Of a stretch of DNA of 40,499 nt, positions 24,122-29,700 are shown piece by piece (the stretch's first letter is position 1; each line of letters begins with the position of its first letter). Location: NCBI GenBank assembly GCA_033763795.1, contig JANRJV010000015.1, positions 1 through 40,499 of the forward strand, given 5' to 3'. The stretch comes from JAEUIV01 sp033763795 (GTDB lineage: Bacteria > Planctomycetota > Phycisphaerae > Phycisphaerales > UBA1924). The translations under genes were made by a program, and so were the position numbers. Under the pieces are notes generated by a model that was given only the letters and a program-made list of their open reading frames with translations, was not told the origin of the DNA and made no database searches.

Positions 24122-24150
24122 GGTTGTTGAGGGCTGCGGAGTCGCCGCCG

Positions 24151-25065
24151 TCAGATCGCGGTGTCGTCGAGCGACGGCGCGGTCTGCGGATTGGCGGCGG
24201 TGGCGAGCTTGGCGCGGACCAGATCGAGGCGCTGGTAGACCTCGTCCATGTCGGCGGGGCGGGCGTCGGGATCGACCTGGACGCAGGCCATGATCATGTC
24301 CGAGAGCAGGTCGGGGCAGCGGGAGTTGAGCTCGCGGACGGGCCTCGGCTTCTCGATGAAGGCGTCATCGAGGCTGGAGACAAGCGAGTTGTCCTTGGGC
24401 ATGGCGGTGGGGATGTTCTTGCCTGTGAACACCCAGTACATGGTGGCGCCGAGGTTGTAGATGTCGGTCTTGGCGGTGATGGCGCGGCGGTGGACCTGCT
24501 CGGGGGCGATGTAGTCGGGGGTGCCCTGGATGCGCTCCTTGACGGTGCAGGTGGGGCAGCCCTGTCCGAGGTCGATGATCTTGACCTGACCGGCCTCGTT
24601 GACGACGACGTTGTTGGGCTTCATGTCGGCGTGGACCCAGCCCGCCTTGTGCATAGCGGCGAGCCCGTCGGCGACCTGCAGGAAGATGTCGACGGCGCGT
24701 TCGAAGGTGCGCGGCGGGGCCTTCTCGATGCTGACGCCGTCGACGTACTCCATGAGCAGGAAGACTTCCTTGACGCTGACGATGCGCTCGCGCGTCTTCA
24801 TGATCTTCATGATGGAGCGGACGGCGGGGTGCTTGACCTTTGAGCCGATCTCGTACTCGCGCTCGGCCTGCTCGATGAAGCGGATGTCCTTGGGGTCGTT
24901 CTTCTCGACGTGCTTGAGGGCGTAGATCTGCTTGGTCTTTGGGTCCTGCACGACGTAGATCTGCGAGGCGGCCCCCTGGCCGACCCACGCGAGGACGTTG
25001 AACCCCGCGAGCACGGTTCCCGGCTTGGCTGGTTCGAAGGGTTTCACGGCGGCGAGTTCACGCAC
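24151..25065 (-). CDS. Ser/Thr protein kinase with a CPTC pair in the activation loop
   Basis: From GTG 25065 the product has 304 residues, essentially one eukaryotic-type kinase domain: Gly-rich loop WVGQGAAS (about 27-34), catalytic Lys51 (YALKHV), catalytic loop VHADMKPNN (His145, Asp147), metal loop DLG (Asp165) and APE (187-189). The HRD arginine is Ala146 and DFG is DLG. The activation segment carries Cys170 and Cys173 (GQGCPTCT). No membrane segment or sensor domain is seen. The frame is open to ATG 25308, but those extra 81 codons are Pro/Arg-rich, unlike coding sequence, and a promoter at 25156-25184 lies inside them. It lies downstream of the peptidoglycan-recognition gene on the same strand. 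Confidence 0.85.
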   Translation of the reverse strand: MRELAAVKPFEPAKPGTVLAGFNVLAWVGQGAASQIYVVQDPKTKQIYALKHVEKNDPKDIRFIEQAEREYEIGSKVKHPAVRSIMKIMKTRERIVSVKEVFLLMEYVDGVSIEKAPPRTFERAVDIFLQVADGLAAMHKAGWVHADMKPNNVVVNEAGQVKIIDLGQGCPTCTVKERIQGTPDYIAPEQVHRRAITAKTDIYNLGATMYWVFTGKNIPTAMPKDNSLVSSLDDAFIEKPRPVRELNSRCPDLLSDMIMACVQVDPDARPADMDEVYQRLDLVRAKLATAANPQTAPSLDDTAI

Positions 25066-25155
25066 ACAAACGACTCGATCGGTCGACCCCTCGGACAACC
25101 CGGTGGGACGCTCGCCTCGCTCCACCCCGGGGCGGGTGTGGAACGGGGAAGGCCT

Positions 25156-25184
25156 AGTATGGCCCGGCGCACAGAACCCGGCAA
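25156..25184 (-). promoter_or_regulatory. Candidate promoter of the Ser/Thr kinase gene
   Basis: On the minus strand TTGCCG (25179-25184), a 17-bp spacer and CATACT (25156-25161) form a sigma70-like promoter, predicting initiation near 25149 and a leader of about 85 nt to GTG 25065. Confidence 0.45.
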
Positions 25185-25338
25185 CGCGCCCGAGGGTCCG
25201 GCGAGGGCCTGAAAGCTGAAAGAGTGGAATCGGGCGGCGGGCGGGACGACTCAAGCCCGGTCCGCCGGTCGGGCCCTCCCGAGGGGGGCGCGGCGGGTTT
25301 CGGGACATGCGTCCCCGGGTGCGTCGGCGACCGGCGCG

Positions 25339-26010
25339 TCAGGGCGTGTCGGACAGGATCTGGCGGAAGGCCAGTTCCGGGAACAGGCGCCCGGGGCTGG
25401 AGGTCGGCCCGACATCGCGATGAAGGACGACGCTGCGGTCGGGGATGCCCAGCTTTTTCTGGAGCGCGGTGACGAGCTCGACGAGCCGGGCCACCTGGGC
25501 CTCGGTGAATTCGCGGCGCTCGCCGTCGCCCACGAGGCAGATGCCGATGGTCTGGCGGTTGTACTGCTCGGCCCTGGGGCCCGAGACGTGGGCGCCGGGG
25601 AGCTGGGCCTGCCAGCGCGAGCCGACGACGATCTGGCCGTCGGGCGCGCCCTGGCCGTTGGAGATGACGAAGTGGTAGCCGAGGCCTTTGAGGCCGCGGG
25701 CGGTGTGCTGGTCGGCGATGGAGGCGGCGGAGCCGACGGGGGAGGCCGAGTGGTGGATGACGATGCCCGACCAGCGGCCCTGCTCGAGGGGGGCGGCGGT
25801 GGCGAAAAGGGCCTCGAAGTTGGCGTCGGCGTCGGCGGGCCGGTTGAGGCTGGCGAGAGCGACGGCCGAGCTTCCGGTGGCGGTTCGGCCGTCGAGCAGG
25901 AGCAGGGCCCCGCCGACCGCGGTCATGGCGGAAATAAGCGAAACCCACACCACATGGGGGCGGGCCATCTTGGGCATCGGGAACGCGTTCTTGCTTCGCT
26001 TCGTGCTCAT
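25339..26010 (-). CDS. Amidase_2/PGRP-fold peptidoglycan-recognition protein lacking a zinc ligand
   Basis: The 223-residue protein has a basic N-terminus and one membrane or signal segment (VVWVSLISAMTAVGGALLLL, about 20-39), then an amidase_2/PGRP domain (about 78-215): GIVIHHSASPVG (zinc-ligand His86), GLGYHFVISNG, NRQTIGICLVGD and VVLHRDVGPTSSPGRLFPE (His197). In active members the last motif is T(D/E)CPG or TDPG and supplies the third zinc ligand; here it is TSSPG, with Ser205. It may therefore recognise peptidoglycan rather than cleave it. ATG 26010 overlaps the stop of a 33-codon upstream frame by 4 bp (ATGA). An extra 12 residues would be added from ATG 26046. Confidence 0.85.
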   Translation of the reverse strand: MSTKRSKNAFPMPKMARPHVVWVSLISAMTAVGGALLLLDGRTATGSSAVALASLNRPADADANFEALFATAAPLEQGRWSGIVIHHSASPVGSAASIADQHTARGLKGLGYHFVISNGQGAPDGQIVVGSRWQAQLPGAHVSGPRAEQYNRQTIGICLVGDGERREFTEAQVARLVELVTALQKKLGIPDRSVVLHRDVGPTSSPGRLFPELAFRQILSDTP

Positions 26011-26108
26011 GGTTGGCCCTGGCGCATGAAAGTGTCCACCATCCATCGGAGGTCTGGTGGCGGGAACTCCCCAAATTCCTGCAAACCAGTGAAGTTCTCT
26101 TGAGTCAT
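26007..26108 (-). CDS. Possible 33-residue leader peptide coupled to the amidase-fold gene
   Basis: ATG 26108 opens a 33-codon frame (MTQENFTGLQEF...MRQGQP) whose TGA overlaps the ATG of the downstream gene. The candidate -10 at 26163-26168 places it just inside the mRNA. The peptide has no recognised motif. It may couple translation or be chance. Confidence 0.33.
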   Translation of the reverse strand: MTQENFTGLQEFGEFPPPDLRWMVDTFMRQGQP

Positions 26109-26162
26109 CGTCCGGCGCGTCCGACTGTCACGGCCCGCGAAAGGTGGCGATTGTGGCTGTGA

Positions 26163-26168
26163 ATCATA
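26163..26168 (-). promoter_or_regulatory. Candidate -10 element upstream of the amidase-fold gene
   Basis: TATGAT on the minus strand (5 of 6) predicts initiation near 26156 and a leader containing the 33-codon frame. No good -35 is visible. The rest of 26169-26305 shows nothing else. Confidence 0.33.
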
Positions 26169-26305
26169 CGAATTGCGGTTGAGCGGGGAGACCCACAAGA
26201 TCTCGTAGTGGAGTCCGGGACGGGGAACTCGGCGGCGGGATCACACTCCGGACGCTCCAGAGCACGAGAGCCGGCCTCAATTGTGCGATTGATTGGGGGC
26301 GGCGG

Positions 26306-26545
26306 CTAATTCTTTGGGCGGAGCCGCTGTTGAAGGTTGGGCCGGCGCACGCCGTAGGCGTCTTCGAGCGTCTGGGTGGCGTACTCGTTGCGGACGCGGT
26401 CGTAGCGGTCGTACTGCGATCGGACGTCCGTTGGGGAGAGGAGCGCTTTCCCGCAGCCGAGCGGAACGGCGGCCAGGACCAGGGCGGCGAGGGCGGCCAT
26501 GACCGGGGTTCGCAAGTGGTGGCACACGCCTGTGGATCGTCTCAC
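26306..26545 (-). CDS. Small putative lipoprotein
   Basis: The 79-residue product has a basic start (MRRSTGVCHHLRTP), a hydrophobic stretch (VMAALAALVLAAVPLGC) and a cysteine at 31 that would be lipidated, although PLGC is a weak lipobox. The mature part is short, Tyr/Arg/Asp-rich (SQYDRYDRVRNEYATQTLED) and unknown to me. GTG 26545 is supported by TACACT ending 8 nt upstream, with no Shine-Dalgarno, so it may be leaderless. Confidence 0.65.
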   Translation of the reverse strand: MRRSTGVCHHLRTPVMAALAALVLAAVPLGCGKALLSPTDVRSQYDRYDRVRNEYATQTLEDAYGVRRPNLQQRLRPKN

Positions 26546-26553
26546 GGGTCAAA

Positions 26554-26559
26554 AGTGTA
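26554..26559 (-). promoter_or_regulatory. Candidate -10 element of the small lipoprotein gene
   Basis: TACACT on the minus strand ends 8 nt before GTG 26545 and directly follows the terminator-like hairpin 26560-26589. Confidence 0.35.
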
Positions 26560-26589
26560 CCGACCCGACGTCTGTGGACGCCGGGTCGG
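26560..26589 (-). terminator. Terminator-like hairpin after the clpP-lipoprotein operon
   Basis: CCGACCCG (26560-26567) pairs with CGGGTCGG (26582-26589) and CGTC with GACG inside, giving a 13-position stem with one A-C mismatch and a 4-nt loop. On the minus strand it is followed by TACACTTTTG, a modest T-tract, about 100 nt after the stop at 26690. Confidence 0.52.
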
Positions 26590-26689
26590 ATGCACGGAGG
26601 AACGAGATGAAGAACCGTCGCTGCAGAGGGGGATACGCGGGAGGCCCGGCAGGAGTTCGCGCGCCGGGGCGGAATGTGGGCGACGGAAA

Positions 26690-27328
26690 TCAGTCGGTGG
26701 TCCGGGGGATCCCGATGACCTTGGCGTCGGTGAAGGTCTGGCCCGATATCGCGTCGAGGAACTCGGCGCTGACGGTGATGAGGCCGCCCGGTGGGAGGGC
26801 GTTGGCGGGGGCGGGCATGCGGACGGCGTAGTGCGTTCCCATGGGGCTGGAGCGGTAGGCCTCGCGCAGGTCGGCGGGCTGGAGCTCGGCGGACGCGACG
26901 GTGGCGGGCGAGCCCGCCTGGCCGGCGGCGGGGACGAGATCCGCACGGACGCGGAGGACTCCCACGATCTGGACGAAGCGCTGGCGCCCGTCGAAGGGCC
27001 TGAGGTAGACCTCGATGGCGGCGCCCTGGTCTCCTGGCGGGGCGATCCCGGTGAAGCGGTCGATCTCGACACCCGCGCAGCGCGGGAGGGCGGCGGCGAC
27101 GTCTGAGGAGAGCTCGCCTCCGGTTGCGAGGCGGACGCGCTCGGTCTCGGCGAGCTTGGCGAGGGCCTCGTTGCGTTCTGCGGTGAGCGTTGCGATCTGC
27201 TTCTCGGCGCTGACGAGCTTCTCGCGGAGGTCGTCGGCCTCGGTCCAGGCGCCCTTGGTGGAGCACCCGGCCGCGAGGAGGGCGGCGGCGAGCGGGCAAG
27301 CGGCGGTCGCGAGGGATTGCCGGATCAC
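26690..27328 (-). CDS. Lipoprotein with coiled-coil segment, coupled to clpP2
   Basis: GTG 27328 overlaps the clpP2 stop (GTGA), so it is probably translated by coupling. The 212-residue product starts with a lipoprotein signal (CPLAAALLAAGC, lipidated Cys22), followed by a short coiled coil (about 30-66: LREKLVSAEKQIATLTAERN) and a beta-rich domain (about 85-212: GAAIEVYLRPFDGRQRFVQI, VSAEFLDAISGQTFTDAKVI). I recognise no enzymatic motif. Its tie to the ClpP operon may be only co-transcription. A terminator-like hairpin follows at 26560-26589. Confidence 0.75.
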   Translation of the reverse strand: MIRQSLATAACPLAAALLAAGCSTKGAWTEADDLREKLVSAEKQIATLTAERNEALAKLAETERVRLATGGELSSDVAAALPRCAGVEIDRFTGIAPPGDQGAAIEVYLRPFDGRQRFVQIVGVLRVRADLVPAAGQAGSPATVASAELQPADLREAYRSSPMGTHYAVRMPAPANALPPGGLITVSAEFLDAISGQTFTDAKVIGIPRTTD

Positions 27329-27954
27329 TTCTCGTCGTCTGGCTGCGGGTTTCGGACGGTGCGGGGGAGGCTGGTGAGAACGCGGTCGATGAGGCCGTAC
27401 TCGAGCATCTCCTTCTCGTCGAACCACTTGTTGCGGTCGCAGTCGCGTTCGATCTGGTCGAAGGGCTTGCCCGTAGCGTCCATGTAGATGTTGTAGAGGC
27501 GGTCGCGGAGGCGGAGCATCTCGCGTGCTTCGATCTCGAGGTCGGTGGCCTGTCCCTCGAGGACGCCGCCGATGAGCGGCTGGTGCATGAGGTTGCGGGC
27601 GTTGGGGAGTGCGTAGCGCTTGCCCTTGGTGCCCGAGCACGCGATGACGGACCCCATGGAGGCGGCCTGCCCGACGATGTAGGTGCAGATCTGCGGCTGG
27701 ATGAAGCGCATGGTGTCGACGATGGCGAGGCCCGCGCTGACGGATCCGCCGGGCGAGTTGACGTAGATGTGGATGTCGGAATCGGCCTCTTCGTTGGCGA
27801 GGAAGAGGAGCTGGGCGACGACGAGGTTGGCGATATCGTCGTCGATTCCGCCGCCGATGAAGATGATGCGGTCGCGGAGCAGCCGCGAGTAGATGTCGTA
27901 GGCGCGCTCGCCGCGGCCGGTCTTTTCGATGACGATGGGGACGAGCTGGGACAT
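27325..27954 (-). CDS. clpP: ATP-dependent Clp protease proteolytic subunit (second paralogue)
   Basis: ClpP is the tetradecameric serine peptidase that degrades proteins fed by ClpX or ClpA-type unfoldases. The 209-residue product has the fold and catalytic residues: Ser99 in GQAASMGSV, His124 in NLMHQPLIGG and Asp173 in ERDCDRNKWFDEKE, with the substrate strand YVNSPGGSVSAGLAI. The active-site segments follow the classical ClpP form. It starts 41 nt after clpP1 and is followed by a lipoprotein gene overlapping its stop. Two different ClpPs may build a mixed barrel, as known in other bacteria; that is inferred here. Confidence 0.95.
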   Translation of the reverse strand: MSQLVPIVIEKTGRGERAYDIYSRLLRDRIIFIGGGIDDDIANLVVAQLLFLANEEADSDIHIYVNSPGGSVSAGLAIVDTMRFIQPQICTYIVGQAASMGSVIACSGTKGKRYALPNARNLMHQPLIGGVLEGQATDLEIEAREMLRLRDRLYNIYMDATGKPFDQIERDCDRNKWFDEKEMLEYGLIDRVLTSLPRTVRNPQPDDEK

Positions 27955-27995
27955 GTTCGCTGGGGTTCCCTGTGTGGCTGGTGTGGCGGCGGTTC

Positions 27996-28568
27996 TTACT
28001 TCTTGGATTCGGTGGCGGCGAGGATCTCGTCGACGAGGCCGTATTCCTTGGCCTCGCCGGCGTTGAAGTACTTGTCACGCTCGGAGTCGTTCTGGACCTG
28101 CTCCATCTTCTGGCCGGTGTGGCGGGAGAAGATCTCGATGAGCGTTCGCTTGCTCTTGATGATCTGCTCGGCCTGGATCTTGATGTCGGCGGCCTGGCCG
28201 TAGACCCCGCCGTAGGGCTGGTGGATCATGACCTTGGAGTGGGGGAGCATGTAGCGTTTTCCCTTCTCGCCGGCGGCGAGGAGGAGCGCGGCGCCGGAGT
28301 AGGCGCGGCCGATGCAGAAGGTCGCGACCTTCGAGGAGAGGAAGCGCATGGTGTCGTAGATGCAGAGGGTGTCGTCGACGGCCCCCCCGGGCGAGTTGAT
28401 GTAGAAGTTGATCTCCTGGCCCTTCTTCTGGTTCTCGAGGTACAGCATCTGCATGGTGACGCGTGCGGCGGTGGCCTGGTTGATCTCGCCGAAGAGGAAG
28501 ACGACGCGGTTTTCGAGCAGGAGCTCGTCGATCGTCATCTCGCGTGTCCGCTGGTAAGTGATGCTCAT
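27996..28568 (-). CDS. clpP: ATP-dependent Clp protease proteolytic subunit (first paralogue, divergent active-site segment)
   Basis: The 190-residue ClpP retains the triad Ser91, His116 (VMIHQPYGG) and Asp165 (DSERDKYFNAGEAKEYGLVD). The nucleophile segment is GRAYSGAALLL in place of the usual GQAASMGALLL, so the residues around the serine differ from its neighbour. Other family parts are NFYINSPGGAVDDTLCIYDT. It is the first gene of a clpP1-clpP2-lipoprotein operon and has a good promoter at 28704-28731. The changed segment might alter specificity or make this subunit dependent on its partner. Confidence 0.93.
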   Translation of the reverse strand: MSITYQRTREMTIDELLLENRVVFLFGEINQATAARVTMQMLYLENQKKGQEINFYINSPGGAVDDTLCIYDTMRFLSSKVATFCIGRAYSGAALLLAAGEKGKRYMLPHSKVMIHQPYGGVYGQAADIKIQAEQIIKSKRTLIEIFSRHTGQKMEQVQNDSERDKYFNAGEAKEYGLVDEILAATESKK

Positions 28569-28703
28569 GGGGGCGTGGGTTCCAATGGTGGTCCTGGGAG
28601 GCGTCGGGGTCGGGAGGGGAGGGGGTAGAGGGAGGTGCCCTGTGTGCCCGGGCCCGGCCGGCGTCGAGCCCCTCGGGCGTCGCGCGGCGTGGTGGAATGG
28701 GGG

Positions 28704-28731
28704 ATCATAGACCCGCGGCGCGGGCTCTCAA
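28704..28731 (-). promoter_or_regulatory. Promoter of the clpP operon
   Basis: On the minus strand TTGAGA (28726-28731, 5 of 6), a 16-bp spacer and TATGAT (28704-28709, 5 of 6) form a strong-looking sigma70-type promoter, giving a leader of about 130 nt before clpP1. Confidence 0.62.
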
Positions 28732-28800
28732 GAGCATCGGGCGTCGCTCCGCCCGACTGGAGCTGCGAGTGGGGTGAAGGCCCGGGCGGGCGTGCGGTCG

Positions 28801-28830
28801 TTGACGGTGTGCGCGGGGGGCCGATAGCAT
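28801..28830 (+). promoter_or_regulatory. Promoter of the metallophosphoesterase gene
   Basis: TTGACG (28801-28806, 5 of 6), an 18-bp spacer and TAGCAT (28825-28830) form a sigma70-type promoter with initiation near 28837, leaving a leader of about 48 nt to TTG 28885. Confidence 0.6.
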
Positions 28831-28884
28831 CGTCGGCCCGCCGGGGTGGCGTCAGGTCCCAACGGGGCGTGTCAGGAGCACGGA

Positions 28885-29655
28885 TTGTCGACGGCCGTCA
28901 TCAGCGACATTCACGGGAACGCGGCGGCGCTCCGCGCGGTTCTTGCGGACATCGACGCCCGAAAGGTCGACCGGATCATCTGCCTGGGCGACATCGTGGG
29001 GTACGGGCCGGCGCCGCTTGAGTGCGTGGACCTGGTGGCGGAGCGGTGCGAATGGTCGCTCATGGGGAACCACGACTTCGGGGTGCTCTACGAGCCAACG
29101 AACTTCAACCCCGGTGCGGAGGCTGCGGCGTACTGGACGCGGCAGGCGTTCGACTCCGAGCCCGACGACGGGCAGCGGGCGCGGCGCTACCAGTTCCTGG
29201 GGCGGCTGCGGGTGCGCGTGGTGGAGAACACCAAGCGGCAGATCCTGGCGGTACACGGCTCGCCGCGGCGGCCGATCAACGAATACATCTTCCCCGACGA
29301 CGTCCTGAACGCGACGGACAAGCTCAGGCAGGTGTTCGCGCAGGTGGAGGATCTGTGCATCGTCGGGCACACGCACGTACCCGGCGTGTTCACGAGCGAG
29401 CCCGATTTCTATCCCCCGGAGGAGATCGGGCCGGGCTGCGTGTACAAGTTCATGGCGGGGGAGAAGGCGATCATCAACGTCGGGTCGGTGGGCCAGCCGC
29501 GGGATCATGATCCGCGCGCCAGCTACGCGATTCTGCACGAGGACCGCGTGGAGTTCTTCCGCGTCGAGTACGACGTGGAGGAGACGGCGCGGGCGATCCG
29601 CGCGATTCCCGAGCTGTCGGACTGGCTGGCGGACCGCCTGTTCGAAGGGCGGTAA
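28885..29655 (+). CDS. Calcineurin-like metallophosphoesterase (YfcE/MJ0936-like)
   Basis: The 256-residue protein has all metal-binding motifs of the calcineurin-like fold: SDIHGN, GDIVGYGP, GNHD, a histidine in VHGSPRR, and GHTHVPG, then NVGSVGQPRD typical of the YfcE/MJ0936-like group. Members hydrolyse phosphodiesters or phosphomonoesters; the natural substrate is unknown. TTG 28885 is chosen because it has GGAG 7 nt upstream and places SDIHGN at the N-terminus, whereas the upstream ATG at 28846 lacks a Shine-Dalgarno. The gene precedes yidC by 45 bp. Confidence 0.9.
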   Translation: MSTAVISDIHGNAAALRAVLADIDARKVDRIICLGDIVGYGPAPLECVDLVAERCEWSLMGNHDFGVLYEPTNFNPGAEAAAYWTRQAFDSEPDDGQRARRYQFLGRLRVRVVENTKRQILAVHGSPRRPINEYIFPDDVLNATDKLRQVFAQVEDLCIVGHTHVPGVFTSEPDFYPPEEIGPGCVYKFMAGEKAIINVGSVGQPRDHDPRASYAILHEDRVEFFRVEYDVEETARAIRAIPELSDWLADRLFEGR

Positions 29656-29683
29656 GGGCGGGCCTGCTGCGGCGTCGTGCCTG

Positions 29684-29689
29684 TAGCAT
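29684..29689 (+). promoter_or_regulatory. Candidate -10 element of yidC
   Basis: TAGCAT preceded by TG (TGTAGCAT) ends 11 nt before ATG 29701, which has no Shine-Dalgarno. Confidence 0.3.
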
Positions 29690-29700
29690 GGGCCCCACGC

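Larger units (their letters stand above)
28569..28884. other. Divergent intergenic region between clpP1 and the phosphoesterase gene
   Basis: This 316-bp stretch holds no gene that I can support. It contains back-to-back promoters: for clpP1 on the minus strand (28704-28731) and for the phosphoesterase on the plus strand (28801-28830). The part next to clpP1 (about 28600-28640) is purine-rich on the plus strand. Confidence 0.7.

Noticed and set aside
25066..25308. N-terminal extension of the Ser/Thr kinase from ATG 25308
   Set aside because: The residues are Pro/Arg-rich without domain character, and a promoter lies inside; the frame is likely open by chance in GC-rich DNA.
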